Source: Mameliella sp. MMSF_3455 (GTDB taxonomy: Bacteria > Pseudomonadota > Alphaproteobacteria > Rhodobacterales > Rhodobacteraceae). From it: a stretch of 64,000 bases of DNA. The position numbers were made by a program, and so were the translations under genes. The stretch is from assembly GCF_030733205.1 (NCBI RefSeq), contig NZ_JASHJL010000016.1:1-64000 (forward strand), in the 5' to 3' direction. The notes beneath the pieces were generated by a model. That model was not told the DNA's origin and did no database searches. It saw only the letters and a program-made list of their open reading frames with translations. Numbering within the stretch: the first letter of the stretch is position 1; each line of letters begins with the position of its first letter. Below, piece by piece: positions 19,508 to 28,065 of this stretch.

Positions 19508-20130
19508 TGCCCTGGGATCGCAATCAGATGGCGGCGCGGGCCGCGGAAGAACTCGAAGACGGCATGTATGTGAACCTCGGGATCGGCATTCCGACGCTTG
19601 TCGCCAACTACGTCGGCGACAAGGACATCACGCTGCAGTCGGAAAACGGCATGTTGGGCATGGGGCCCTTCCCCTTTGAGGGCGAAGAGGACCCGGACCT
19701 GATCAACGCTGGCAAGCAGACGATCACGGAACTGGCGCGGACCTCCTATTTCGACAGCGCGACGAGCTTTGGCATGATCCGCGGCGGCAAGATCGCGGCG
19801 GCGATCCTGGGCGCGATGGAAGTGGCCGAGAACGGCGACCTGGCGAACTGGATGATCCCGGGCAAGCTGGTCAAGGGCATGGGCGGGGCGATGGACCTCG
19901 TGGCCGGTGTCGAGAAGGTCGTGGTGGTCATGGACCACACCAACAAGCACGGTGACTCCAAGCTGTTGAAGGAATGCACGCTGCCGCTGACCGGCAAGGG
20001 TGTGGTCGACCGGATCATCACCAACCTCGGTGTGTTGGACGTGGTCGAGGGCGGTCTGAAGATCGTAGAGACCGCCGACGGCGTGACCGAGGACGAGATC
20101 CGTGCCGCCACCGAGGCGACCATCGTCTGA
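19507..20130 (+). CDS. scoB: 3-oxoacid CoA-transferase subunit B
   Basis: Beta subunit carrying the catalytic glutamate. The 207-residue protein shows LEDGMYVNLGIGIPTLVANY and the active-site motif LQSENGMLGMGPFP, in which Glu forms the enzyme-CoA thioester. MDHTNKHGDSKLL and ITNLGVLDV are also conserved. It overlaps scoA by one base (TAATG). A stem with a T tract follows at 20157-20187. Confidence 0.93.
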   Translation: MPWDRNQMAARAAEELEDGMYVNLGIGIPTLVANYVGDKDITLQSENGMLGMGPFPFEGEEDPDLINAGKQTITELARTSYFDSATSFGMIRGGKIAAAILGAMEVAENGDLANWMIPGKLVKGMGGAMDLVAGVEKVVVVMDHTNKHGDSKLLKECTLPLTGKGVVDRIITNLGVLDVVEGGLKIVETADGVTEDEIRAATEATIV

Positions 20131-20156
20131 TCCCTTGGACCTTACTTTCGAAACGA

Positions 20157-20187
20157 AGGGCGCGCTCGATAGGGGCTCGCCCTTTTT
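20157..20187 (+). terminator. Probable terminator of scoAB
   Basis: A short stem AGGGCG / CGCCCT with a 15-base loop runs into TTTTT at 20183-20187, 27 bases after the scoB stop. The stem is modest but the T tract is clear. Confidence 0.55.
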
Positions 20188-20213
20188 CGTTGGTGCAAAG
20201 AGAAAAAGAAAAA

Positions 20214-20237
20214 GGGCAGGATCCGAAGATCCTGCCC
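20214..20237 (-). terminator. Intrinsic terminator of the first phasin gene (UUCG loop)
   Basis: A perfect 10-bp stem GGGCAGGATC / GATCCTGCCC with a CGAA loop, read on the minus strand as an extra-stable UUCG tetraloop, is followed by CTTTTTCTTTTTC. The same hairpin occurs after the second phasin gene at 20946-20971. Confidence 0.85.
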
Positions 20238-20295
20238 CAGTCGCTTGCGCCAAGTTTGGGAGGAGAGGCGCAATTATTGTCCGGTGGTGTCCGGA

Positions 20296-20763
20296 TTACT
20301 TGGCCGGTGCGGCTTTCTTGGCGGTGGTCGTCGCCTTGTTGGCCGTCGCGGTCATCTCGTCGGTGGCCTTCTTGACCGCCGCGGTCGCGTCTTCGGAGTA
20401 GTCCTTGCCGGCTGCCATCAGCAGTTCGACGGTGTCCATCTGAACCTTCTTGGCGATCTCGGCAAAGGCGGCGGTGTTCTCAGCCGCGATTTCTGCCTGT
20501 GCCGATGCAAATTCGGTCATCGCCTTGGCGTAGTCGGCGGGCTCTGTCTTGGCCTTCGACATCTCGGTCATCTTGGACAGGGTGTCCTTGGTCCAGGAGG
20601 CCGACAGCTCGGTCGATTTCTTGGCCGCTTCCAGTGCGACGCCGGACAGCTTTTCGCTCAGGGTCGCGGTGGTCTTGAAAGCGTCGTCCATAGCTTTGGT
20701 GTCGACGGGGAATGCGCCCATCATTTCTTTCATCATGGCGGTGATATCGTCGGTCTTTGCCAT
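20296..20763 (-). CDS. phaP: Phasin (PHA granule protein), copy 1
   Basis: A 155-residue helical protein that coats polyhydroxyalkanoate granules. The start is the ATG complementary to 20761-20763 (MAKTDDITAMMKEMMGAFPV); an upstream extension crosses the promoter and is rejected. It is Ala/Lys/Glu-rich throughout, with TLSKMTEMSKAKTEPADYAKAM and FAEIAKKVQMDTVELLMAAG blocks, and ends in a Lys/Ala tail (KKATDEMTATANKATTTAKK). It is closely similar in sequence, length and flanks to the gene at 21028-21477, so the two arose by tandem duplication. PhaR-type operators lie upstream and a UUCG terminator downstream. Confidence 0.9.
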   Translation of the reverse strand: MAKTDDITAMMKEMMGAFPVDTKAMDDAFKTTATLSEKLSGVALEAAKKSTELSASWTKDTLSKMTEMSKAKTEPADYAKAMTEFASAQAEIAAENTAAFAEIAKKVQMDTVELLMAAGKDYSEDATAAVKKATDEMTATANKATTTAKKAAPAK

Positions 20764-20830
20764 CTGTCTTGATCCTTCTTCCAATGTTGCGCCGTCTCCG
20801 GCGTGCTGCGTTCCACTGACCCGAAGATGG

Positions 20831-20873
20831 ATGCTGCGGCGCAGCATTTCAAGATTTTTCTGCTGCGATGCAG
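20831..20873 (-). promoter_or_regulatory. Two PhaR-type operator sites before phasin copy 1
   Basis: Two exact matches to the CTGC-N3-GCAG pattern reported for the PHA-sensing repressor PhaR of Paracoccus lie 29 bases apart. The first is CTGCGGCGCAG at 20834-20844, inside the 17-bp inverted repeat ATGCTGCGGCGCAGCAT. The second is CTGCGATGCAG at 20863-20873. A T-rich stretch separates them. In known systems PhaR releases such sites when polymer appears, which turns on phasin. phaR itself is not in the window. Confidence 0.7.
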
Positions 20874-20945
20874 CGAAAATTATGTCGCACCCCCTGTCGC
20901 AGGGGGGAGACGACGATCGGCAAGTTTCTGTCAGGCAAAGAAAAA

Positions 20946-20971
20946 GGGGCAGGATCCGAAGATCCTGCCCC
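20946..20971 (-). terminator. Intrinsic terminator of the second phasin gene (UUCG loop)
   Basis: An 11-bp stem GGGGCAGGATC / GATCCTGCCCC with a CGAA loop (UUCG on the transcript) is followed on the minus strand by TTTTTCTTTGCC. It is a copy of the terminator at 20214-20237. Confidence 0.85.
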
Positions 20972-21027
20972 AGGAAATTGCGCCAAATTTGGGAGGAGAG
21001 GGCGCAAAATCGTTCGGTCGTAACCGA

Positions 21028-21477
21028 TTACTTTGCCGCGGCGGTTGCCTTCTTGGCGGTCGCGGTCATCTCGTCGGTGGCTTTCTTCATGGCCGCGGTT
21101 GCGTCCTCGGAGAAATCCTTGCCGGCTGCCATCAGCAGTTCGACGGTGTCCATCTGAACCTTCTTGGCGATCTCGGCGAGGGCTGCCATGTTTTCGGCTG
21201 CCACTTCGGCCTGACCCGATGCGAAATCGGTCATCGCCTTGGCGTAGTCGGCCGGCTCTGCCTTGGCTTTCGACATGTCGGCCAGTTTGGACAGGGTGTC
21301 CTTGGTCCAGGTTGCCGACAGTTCCGTCGACTTCTCTGCGGCTTCCAGAGCAACCGCCGACAGTTTTTCGTTCATGGTCGCGGTGGTCTTGAACGCGTCT
21401 TCCATGGCCTTGGTGTCCACGGGGAATGCGCCCATCATCTCTTTCATCATCGCGGTGATGTCCTGGGTCTGTGCCAT
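21028..21477 (-). CDS. phaP: Phasin (PHA granule protein), copy 2
   Basis: A 149-residue paralogue of the gene at 20296-20763. The start (MAQTQDITAMMKEMMGAFPV) matches that of copy 1. Differences are conservative (for example TMNEKLSAVALEAAEKS for TLSEKLSGVALEAAKKS) and the Lys/Ala tail is shorter. It is the copy nearer phaC, with its own operator-containing upstream region and its own terminator, so each copy can be expressed separately. Which copy is ancestral cannot be told from the window. Confidence 0.9.
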   Translation of the reverse strand: MAQTQDITAMMKEMMGAFPVDTKAMEDAFKTTATMNEKLSAVALEAAEKSTELSATWTKDTLSKLADMSKAKAEPADYAKAMTDFASGQAEVAAENMAALAEIAKKVQMDTVELLMAAGKDFSEDATAAMKKATDEMTATAKKATAAAK

Positions 21478-21544
21478 CTCAGTCAATCCTTGTCTCGTGC
21501 TGCCTTGGGCCCGCCCCATCGCTCAGCAACTGACGAGAATATGC

Positions 21545-21587
21545 ATGCTGCGACGCGGCATTTCAAGAAAAAATTCTGCACCGCAGC
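21545..21587 (-). promoter_or_regulatory. PhaR-type operator sites before phasin copy 2
   Basis: An exact CTGC-N3-GCAG site, CTGCACCGCAG, lies at 21576-21586. A one-mismatch site, CTGCGACGCGG, at 21548-21558 sits in the imperfect repeat ATGCTGCGACGCGGCAT. Spacing between the two (28 bases), the intervening TTTCAAG and the A/T-rich spacer match the layout before copy 1, so the whole promoter was duplicated with the gene. Confidence 0.65.
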
Positions 21588-21601
21588 ATGCCACTGACAA
21601 G

Positions 21602-23404
21602 TCACTGGTTTTGTTGGGCGGCCTTCAACTTCACATAGGTCCCGGGAGCGGGCGCAAGCGGCTCATAGGCCGAATCGCCAGGCTCGCGCGCGGGGACCTT
21701 CTTGCCGGACCGTTTGCGCAGCCAGCCCTCCCAATGCGGCCACCACGACCCTTCGCGGAACTCGGCGGTCTCTTTCCAGGCATCGAAGTCTTGCGACAGG
21801 TCGTCGTTGACGAAATGTCCGTACTTGCCCTTGGAAGGGGGATTGACGATCCCGGCGATATGGCCGGACTGGCCCATCACGAAATGCTTGGACCGTGATC
21901 CCATCATCTGCACACCGCGATAGACGTCGCGCGCCGCGGCAATGTGATCGGTCTCGGCCGCGATGGACATCAGGGGCACATCCACGTCCTTGACGCTCAG
22001 CTTTTCCCCGAAAAGCTCGAACGTGCCTTCGGCGAATTCATTGCGCTGGCAAAGCCCGCGCAGGTACTGGCTGAACATCCGCCCCGGCAGGTTCGCCCCG
22101 TCGCCGTTCCAGTACAGAAGATCGAAGGCGGGCGGAGTTTCCCCCATCATGTAGGACCGGATCGCCGGGCCGTAGATCAGGTCGTTCGACCGCAGAAAGG
22201 AAAAGGTGCGCGCCATGATGAAAGAGGGCAGGATGCCTTCCTGGTCGATTTCCTGTTCGATCCCGTCGGCAAAATCGTCCTGCAGGAAGGGCGTGAACTC
22301 TCCCTGGTCGCTGAAGTCGGTCAGCGCGGTAAAGAATGTGGCCGATTTCACCGACTTGTCGCCACGTTTCTTCATCAACGACAGGGTCAGGCTGAGCGTC
22401 GTGCCGGCGATGCAATAGCCGACCGCGTTGACCTTGTCGGTCCCGCAGATCTCCTTGGCGACCTCGATCGCCTTGAGGAAGCCCTCGTCGACATATTCCT
22501 CGAGTCCGACGTCACGGTACTTGCCGTCCGGGTTGATCCAGCTGACGACGAAAAGGGTATAGCCCTGGTCGATGACCCAGCGGATCAGGCTGTTCTGCGG
22601 TTTCAGGTCAAGGATGTAGAACTTGTTGATCCAGGGCGGGAACAGCACGACGGGGGTCTCGTAGACCTGTTCCGTCGTCGGACTGTACTGGATGATCTCC
22701 ATCATCCGGTTGCGATAGATCACCTCGCCTTGTGCAGTGGCGATGTTTTCGCCGATCTCGAAGGCGCTGTCGTCGGCCAGCCGCACCACCAGTTCGCCAT
22801 TGTTGGCCTCGAGGTCGCTGACAAGGTTTTCCAGCCCGCGCACCAGGCTTTCGCCCTCGGTCTCGACCGCCTTCATCAGTGCGTCGGGGTTCGTGGCCAG
22901 GAAGTTGGTCGGCGCGAACATGTCGACGATCTGCTGGCTGAAATAGCGCAGACGCCGCTTTTCCTTTTCGTCCATGTCCTCGATCGCGTCGATCGCGTCG
23001 CGGATGGCGTTGGCGTTGATGAGGTACTGTTGCTTGACGTAGTTGAAGTACGGGTGACTGTCCCAAAGTGGATTCTTGAAACGCTTGTCGCTGGGCCCCG
23101 GGTTCTCGGGGGCGGTCAGCTTGCCACGGGCCAGCTGTTGCTGCGCCTCGACAAAAGTGGTGACGGTCTTGCCCCAGAAACTGACCTGCTGCTCGATCAG
23201 CTTTGCCGGGTTGGTCATCCATTCCTGCATGTAGGCCTGCGCGGCCTTGGTATACAGCGCATGGTCGGGGCCATTCAGCGCCTGTGGCGTCGGATGGCGT
23301 CGGGTCAGGGCCGAAACGAGCCGCTTGCTCAGTTCCTCGACCCGCTCAAGGTTCTCCTCCATCCGCGCGCGGCTTTCGCCTGCGGCAACCTCGTTTGTTG
23401 TCAT
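21602..23404 (-). CDS. phaC: Class I poly(3-hydroxyalkanoate) synthase
   Basis: Polymerises (R)-3-hydroxyacyl-CoA into PHA on the granule surface. From the ATG complementary to 23402-23404 the protein has 600 residues, normal for class I. An in-frame TTG nine bases upstream is possible but less likely. The lipase-like box holds the catalytic Cys C331 in NAVGYCIAGTTLSLT. Typical context includes ETPVVLFPPWINKFYILDL, VVSWINPD and GQSGHIAGIVNPPSKGKYG with the catalytic His. An N-terminal helical region covers about 1-180. It is divergent from phaZ and is followed by the two phasin genes on the same strand. Confidence 0.96.
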   Translation of the reverse strand: MTTNEVAAGESRARMEENLERVEELSKRLVSALTRRHPTPQALNGPDHALYTKAAQAYMQEWMTNPAKLIEQQVSFWGKTVTTFVEAQQQLARGKLTAPENPGPSDKRFKNPLWDSHPYFNYVKQQYLINANAIRDAIDAIEDMDEKEKRRLRYFSQQIVDMFAPTNFLATNPDALMKAVETEGESLVRGLENLVSDLEANNGELVVRLADDSAFEIGENIATAQGEVIYRNRMMEIIQYSPTTEQVYETPVVLFPPWINKFYILDLKPQNSLIRWVIDQGYTLFVVSWINPDGKYRDVGLEEYVDEGFLKAIEVAKEICGTDKVNAVGYCIAGTTLSLTLSLMKKRGDKSVKSATFFTALTDFSDQGEFTPFLQDDFADGIEQEIDQEGILPSFIMARTFSFLRSNDLIYGPAIRSYMMGETPPAFDLLYWNGDGANLPGRMFSQYLRGLCQRNEFAEGTFELFGEKLSVKDVDVPLMSIAAETDHIAAARDVYRGVQMMGSRSKHFVMGQSGHIAGIVNPPSKGKYGHFVNDDLSQDFDAWKETAEFREGSWWPHWEGWLRKRSGKKVPAREPGDSAYEPLAPAPGTYVKLKAAQQNQ

Positions 23405-23535
23405 TGGAAACAAATCCCCCTATCCTTCGCAACTGCAGAAATACCGTCGTGGGTTTCGGGGGGCAAAGCGACGAATTGGCTCGGGCCTGGGTGCGCGGCA
23501 AGCCGCTGACCCCGCGAAACAAAAGGAGTGCTGTC

Positions 23536-24816
23536 GTGCGCTACATGGCGACGTATGATTTGATGGAAAGCATCCGCAACACCAACGCGTGGATGGGCGC
23601 GACGGCGCGGACGATGGCCTCTTACCCGATGTTCTCGGCCTTTCCCAACCCCGCCTTGGAGTGGATGGCGGCATGGGGTGCCGTAACGGAACGCACATTC
23701 GAGCGCATGGTGGTCAAGCCCGACTGGGGGATCCACACGTTCACCTGCGAGGACGGCAAGGATCACCTCGTCGACGTCGCCACCGTGGTGGAAAAACCCT
23801 TTGGCAACCTGGTCCATTTCAACGTCTCCGGGCGCGAGGAACAGCCGCGGAAGATCCTGCTGGTCGCGCCCATGTCGGGCCACTATGCCACACTACTCCG
23901 CTCGACCGTCAAGTCGCTTATCGTGAATTGCGAGGTCTATGTCACGGACTGGCACAATGCCCGCGACATCCCCGTCTCGGCAGGCAAGTTCGATATCGAG
24001 GACTATACGCTGTACCTCATGGACTTCATGCGTCACCTCGGCCCCGATACCCATGTGATCGCCGTGTGCCAGCCGGCGCCGCTGACCCTGGCCGCAACCG
24101 CCTACCTGGCAGAGCTGGATCCGGATGCGCAGCCGCGCACCCTGACCCTGATCGGCGGGCCGATCGACCCTGACGCCACCCCGACCGACGTGACCGACTT
24201 TGGCCGTCGCGTGACGATGGGCCAGTTGGAAGAGACGATGATCCAGCGCGTCGGGTTCAAGTACAAGGGCGTTGGCCGCATGGTCTATCCTGGGCTGCTG
24301 CAGCTTGCCTCGTTCATGTCCATGAACGCGGACCGCCATTCTGCCGCCTTCCGCGACCAGATCATCCGGGTCGCGCGCGGCGAGGCCTCGGACCACGACG
24401 CGCACAACCGTTTCTACGACGAATACCTGGCGGTCATGGACATGCCGGCGGAATTCTACCTGTCGACGGTTGAACGTGTCTTCAAGAACCGCGAGATCGC
24501 CAAGAACGAGTTCATCGTGGACGGGCACCGGGTGGACATGGGCAAGATCACCAAGGTCGCGGTCAAGACCGTCGAAGGGGCGAAGGACGATATCTCGGCG
24601 CCCGGCCAATGCGTCGCCGCGCTGGATCTCTGCACCGGGCTGCCGGACGAGAAGAAGGCGAGCCACCTGGAGCCGGGGGCGGGCCACTACGGCATCTTCG
24701 CCGGCAAGAGCTGGCGCAACAACATCCGTCCGCTGGTGCTGGAGTTCATCGACGCGAATTCGGATATGCCGAAAAGCCCGGCGGCCGTGCCCGTGAACCT
24801 GGCCGATCACCGCTGA
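23536..24816 (+). CDS. phaZ: Intracellular PHA depolymerase
   Basis: Mobilises the granule polymer. I choose the GTG at 23536 as start (MRYMATYDLMESIRN), because AAGGAG lies seven bases before it; the ATG at 23545 is the alternative. The 426-residue protein has the features of the alphaproteobacterial intracellular depolymerase: MSGHYATLLRSTVKSLI, YVTDWHNARDIPVSAGKFDIEDY, the proposed nucleophile C178 in HVIAVCQPAPLTL, and the C-terminal PGAGHYGIFAGKSWRNNIRP with the catalytic His. It is transcribed divergently from phaC across a 131-base gap. Confidence 0.93.
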   Translation: MRYMATYDLMESIRNTNAWMGATARTMASYPMFSAFPNPALEWMAAWGAVTERTFERMVVKPDWGIHTFTCEDGKDHLVDVATVVEKPFGNLVHFNVSGREEQPRKILLVAPMSGHYATLLRSTVKSLIVNCEVYVTDWHNARDIPVSAGKFDIEDYTLYLMDFMRHLGPDTHVIAVCQPAPLTLAATAYLAELDPDAQPRTLTLIGGPIDPDATPTDVTDFGRRVTMGQLEETMIQRVGFKYKGVGRMVYPGLLQLASFMSMNADRHSAAFRDQIIRVARGEASDHDAHNRFYDEYLAVMDMPAEFYLSTVERVFKNREIAKNEFIVDGHRVDMGKITKVAVKTVEGAKDDISAPGQCVAALDLCTGLPDEKKASHLEPGAGHYGIFAGKSWRNNIRPLVLEFIDANSDMPKSPAAVPVNLADHR

Positions 24817-24836
24817 TCGCTCCGTGATCCGATTGT

Positions 24837-24860
24837 GCGCGCCTGCGGGCGCGCGCTTTT
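24837..24860 (+). terminator. Intrinsic terminator of phaZ
   Basis: A 7-bp GC stem GCGCGCC / GGCGCGC with a TGCG loop, then GC and TTTT at 24857-24860, lies 20 bases after the phaZ stop. Confidence 0.75.
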
Positions 24861-24897
24861 CCCGTCGTCCTTGCGCGGCAAGCGCGCCGTTCTCCGA

Positions 24898-24956
24898 TAG
24901 GGGCGCTGCCCCCGCGCCTGCGGCGCTCCCCCGGAGGTATTTTCGGCCCGAAGTAG
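24898..24956. repeat. Dispersed intergenic repeat, copy B
   Basis: This copy has AGGGGCGCTGCCCC, then GCGCCTGCGGCGC, followed by TCCCCCGGAGGTATTTTCGG and CCCGAAGTAG. It fills the gap between phaZ and the convergent apt gene. The end block aligns with copy A (CCCCGAGGTGTTTGCGGCCC) almost base for base. Confidence 0.65.
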
Positions 24957-24974
24957 CCTGAAGAGCGCCCGGCG

Positions 24975-25514
24975 TCAGAGGCCCTCGAAGGCGCAGAGGG
25001 CGTGTACGTCCATGTCCATCGCTTCGAGCCGCTGGCGTCCCCCCAGTTCGGGCAGGTCGATAACGAAGGCACAGCCGATGATTTCGCCGCCCAGCCGTTC
25101 GACCAGCTTGATGCCGGCCTCTGCGGTGCCGCCCGTGGCCAGCAGGTCATCGACAAGCAGCACCTTTTCCCCCGCCTCGATGGCGTCGTCGTGGATCTCG
25201 ACCACCGCCTCGCCGTATTCCAGCTGATATTCCTCGGAGATGACCGCGCCGGGCAGCTTGCCCTTCTTGCGGATCGGCACGAAACCGGCCGAGAGCTGGT
25301 GCGCCACGGCGCCGCCGAGGATGAAGCCGCGCGCCTCGAGGCCCACCACCTTGTCGAAGCGGACCCCGGCATAGGGATGCAGGAGCTGGTCAATGGCCAT
25401 GCGAAAGCCGCGCGGGTCGGCGAAGAGGGTGGTGACGTCCCGGAACATGATTCCCTCGTGCGGGAAATCGACGATGGTCCGGATGTAGTCCTTGATCTCT
25501 GTCTTGCGCGGCAT
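24975..25514 (-). CDS. apt: Adenine phosphoribosyltransferase
   Basis: Salvages adenine with PRPP to AMP. The 179-residue protein begins [26 protein letters not shown] and has the PRPP-binding motif [19 protein letters not shown], plus [11 protein letters not shown] and [14 protein letters not shown]. It is the last gene of a minus-strand set that starts with mtnP. MtnP releases adenine from methylthioadenosine and Apt recovers it, so the linkage is functional. Confidence 0.96.
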   Translation of the reverse strand: MPRKTEIKDYIRTIVDFPHEGIMFRDVTTLFADPRGFRMAIDQLLHPYAGVRFDKVVGLEARGFILGGAVAHQLSAGFVPIRKKGKLPGAVISEEYQLEYGEAVVEIHDDAIEAGEKVLLVDDLLATGGTAEAGIKLVERLGGEIIGCAFVIDLPELGGRQRLEAMDMDVHALCAFEGL

Positions 25515-25596
25515 GGTAGGGTCCCCGGTTGAAACGCCCGCCTGCGGTAGCGCGGCAGCGGCGGGCTGTGCAAGTCTTCTGCCCGCAGTCGTCCTT

Positions 25597-26217
25597 TCAG
25601 GCGCGGCGCAGTGTTGCCGTCAGCACGCCCATTCCGATCAGCGTGGCGCCGCCCGCCCGGGTCAGCCAGGCCAGGATCGACGGGCGCTGGATCATGCGGC
25701 GCAGCCGGTCGGCGGCGAGCGCATAGGCAAGGGCGTTGAGCGCCGCGAGGGTGACGAAGGTTGCCACCAGGATTGCAAACTGCGGCAGCAGCGGCGCCTG
25801 GGGCGTCACGAACTGCGGCACGAAGGCGATGAAGAAGGCGATGCTTTTCGGGTTCAACGCGGTTACGGCCAGATTGTGAGCAAAGACGCCGCGCGCGGTC
25901 ACGCCGCTGTCGGGCAGGACCAGCCCTTTTTGCGGTGCCGAGCGGATCAGCTTTATCCCCAGCCAGACGAGGTAAGCGGCGCCGACCCATTTCAGCACGG
26001 TGAACAATGTGGCCGAAGCGGCGACCAGAGCGCCGAGACCCGCCAGCGACAGGCTCATGGCGATGAAATCGCCGCTGGCGACGCCCGCCGCAGAGGCAAT
26101 GGCCACCGAGCGCCCCTTGCTGAGGGCATAGGACAGGACCAGCAGCACGGTGGGCCCCGGGATCAGCAGGAGAGCGGTGGAGGCGGCGACAAAGGCCAGC
26201 CAGAGCTGAAAGTCCAT
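25597..26217 (-). CDS. LysE/RhtB family exporter
   Basis: A 206-residue membrane protein of the amino-acid exporter family. It begins [27 protein letters not shown], with the family signature PGP near the end of helix 1. Six hydrophobic segments follow, including [19 protein letters not shown] and [16 protein letters not shown]. The likely function is efflux of an amino acid or derivative such as homoserine lactone or threonine, but the substrate is not readable. It starts four bases after the stop of the DUF2927 gene. Confidence 0.88.
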   Translation of the reverse strand: MDFQLWLAFVAASTALLLIPGPTVLLVLSYALSKGRSVAIASAAGVASGDFIAMSLSLAGLGALVAASATLFTVLKWVGAAYLVWLGIKLIRSAPQKGLVLPDSGVTARGVFAHNLAVTALNPKSIAFFIAFVPQFVTPQAPLLPQFAILVATFVTLAALNALAYALAADRLRRMIQRPSILAWLTRAGGATLIGMGVLTATLRRA

Positions 26218-26221
26218 GAGG

Positions 26222-26899
26222 TTACTCCCGTGGCGGATAGTGTCGGCGCAGGGCCTTGAGATCCTGGGGACCGAGGTCCTTGGATTGATTGTCGTCCTGC
26301 GAAAAGATCGACTTGCCGAGGTAAGCGGGATTGCGGATGTCCGTCAACAGGCCCAGGGCCTGGGTCAACTCCTCGATCATGGCGGATTCGTAGTGGCGGA
26401 TGTCCAGACGCGTGCCAAAGATGATCCGCGCGCGCTGGATCACATGGGTGTCGCTGCGTGACCAGACGATGACCCGCGCGCCGGTCACCGTCATGCCGTC
26501 GACCCCCTTGATCCCGGTGCCGCTGAGCGGCGCGGAGCCATCGGTGTCGACCAGGTAGATGCGGATGTCGGCCTCGGCCCCCGGGGCGACTTCGCGGAGC
26601 GAGATACCGGCGCCGGCACGATTGATGTACTGGATGGCCCGTGTCAGAGCCGCGCGGGCACGTTTCTGGCGTCCGCCGAGGAAGGCGCGGTCGATCCGGG
26701 CGATCTGGACCCGCAGGGGCCGCTCCGTGGGCCAATGGACCATGTCCTTGCGACAGGCTTCGCCCGGAGGGGCGGCGCAGGCGACGAGGCGGTAGAAATC
26801 CTCGTCGCTGAGCGGGCCGTCGGTTTCGATATAGTCGACTGCACCCGTCGCCGCGCAGGGCAGGGCGAGTGCCAGCCAGAAGAGGGCAGGTCGCAGCAT
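26222..26899 (-). CDS. DUF2927 family exported protein
   Basis: A 225-residue protein with signal peptide MLRPALFWLALALPCAATGA. The body has features I associate with the Rhodobacterales DUF2927 family: TERPLRVQIARIDRAFLGGRQ, AIQYINRAGAGISLREV, ADIRIYLVDTDG and MIEELTQALGLLTDI. The last segment recalls the HExxQ-like helix of inactive metzincin folds (E-E-L-T-Q-A-L), so an extracytoplasmic protease-like fold is possible but unproven. Stop and start spacings (9 bases after mtnP, 4 before lysE) indicate one operon. Confidence 0.7.
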   Translation of the reverse strand: MLRPALFWLALALPCAATGAVDYIETDGPLSDEDFYRLVACAAPPGEACRKDMVHWPTERPLRVQIARIDRAFLGGRQKRARAALTRAIQYINRAGAGISLREVAPGAEADIRIYLVDTDGSAPLSGTGIKGVDGMTVTGARVIVWSRSDTHVIQRARIIFGTRLDIRHYESAMIEELTQALGLLTDIRNPAYLGKSIFSQDDNQSKDLGPQDLKALRRHYPPRE

Positions 26900-26908
26900 G
26901 GCCAGGCG

Positions 26909-27790
26909 TCAGTTGCCGCCAAGCATGCGGCCCGCGACCGCGTCGAGCTTGGCCAGTAGCGCGGGATCGCGTTTCTCGGGCGCGGTGAGCAGGGCGTATT
27001 CCAGCGCGCGGTCGCAGCTATGCGGGCAGGGTGCGCGTTCGGCGCCCAGCAGGGCAGGCAGGCGGCGGACCATCTCGCGTCCCTTGTCGGCATTGCCGGT
27101 CAGGGTCTTGATGATGTCCATGATGTCGACTTCGCCGTGGTCTGGGTGCCAGCTGTCATAGTCCGTGACCATCGCGACGGAGGCGTAGCAAAGCTCGGCC
27201 TCGCGGGCGAGTTTTGCCTCGGGCATGTTGGTCATGCCGATCACGTCGCAGCCCCAGCTTTCGCGGTACATCTTCGATTCAGCAAGGGTCGAGAACTGCG
27301 GCCCTTCCATCGCCAGGTAGGTGCCGCCCTTGTGGACGGTGATCCCGGCCTCGCGGGCTGCGGTGAAACAGGCCTCACCGAGGCGCGGGCAGGTGGGATG
27401 GGCGACCGAGACATGGGCGACACACCCGGTTCCGAAGAACGATTTTTCACGCCCGAAGGTGCGGTCGATGAATTGGTCGACGACAACGAAATCGCCCGGT
27501 GCCATCTCTTCGCGGAAGGAACCGCAGGCGGAGACGGAAATCACGTCGGTGACGCCGATCCGTTTCAGCGCGTCGATGTTGGCGCGATAGGGGACGGTCG
27601 TCGGCCCGTGGACGTGGCCGCGGCCGTGGCGCGGCAGAAAGGCCATCTTCACGCCCCCCAGCGTGCCGGTCAGGATCTCGTCCGAAGGGGTGCCCCAGGG
27701 GCTTTTCACCGCCTGCCATGCCGCGCTTTCCAGCCCGTCGATGTCGTAGATGCCCGACCCGCCGATCACGGCAATCATCGTTTCCGTCAT
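26909..27790 (-). CDS. mtnP: S-methyl-5'-thioadenosine phosphorylase
   Basis: Splits methylthioadenosine, a by-product of polyamine and homoserine-lactone synthesis, into adenine and methylthioribose-1-phosphate. From the ATG complementary to 27788-27790 it has 293 residues, with GGGGA upstream; the longer frame lacks a site. Motifs are MIAVIGGSGIYDIDGLE, the phosphate region PRHGRGHVHGPTTVPYRANI, DVISVSACGSFREEM and the substrate block IGMTNMPEAKLAREAELCYA. It is first in the set with DUF2927, lysE and apt. Confidence 0.95.
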   Translation of the reverse strand: MTETMIAVIGGSGIYDIDGLESAAWQAVKSPWGTPSDEILTGTLGGVKMAFLPRHGRGHVHGPTTVPYRANIDALKRIGVTDVISVSACGSFREEMAPGDFVVVDQFIDRTFGREKSFFGTGCVAHVSVAHPTCPRLGEACFTAAREAGITVHKGGTYLAMEGPQFSTLAESKMYRESWGCDVIGMTNMPEAKLAREAELCYASVAMVTDYDSWHPDHGEVDIMDIIKTLTGNADKGREMVRRLPALLGAERAPCPHSCDRALEYALLTAPEKRDPALLAKLDAVAGRMLGGN

Positions 27791-28065
27791 GTCAATTCCC
27801 CGTCCTTGCCCGGCGCCCGGTGTTTCGCTTTGCCCGAAGTGTGCCGGATGCGTGTCCGAGGGCAAGCACCCGAGCGGGGTTTCGTGATACAATCCCGCCG
27901 GTGTTGCCTCTGTGGGATACCCGGGCGCCGCGGTTCGGCAGGATACGGAAGTATTCCGTGCATCTTTGGTCCGGTTCGGCTATCAGGCCGTGAATCGCGA
28001 ACATGCTGCGATGCGGCGTTAGCGGCCACAGGCTGCCCGATGCTGCGCCCAGGAAAGGACCCCCG

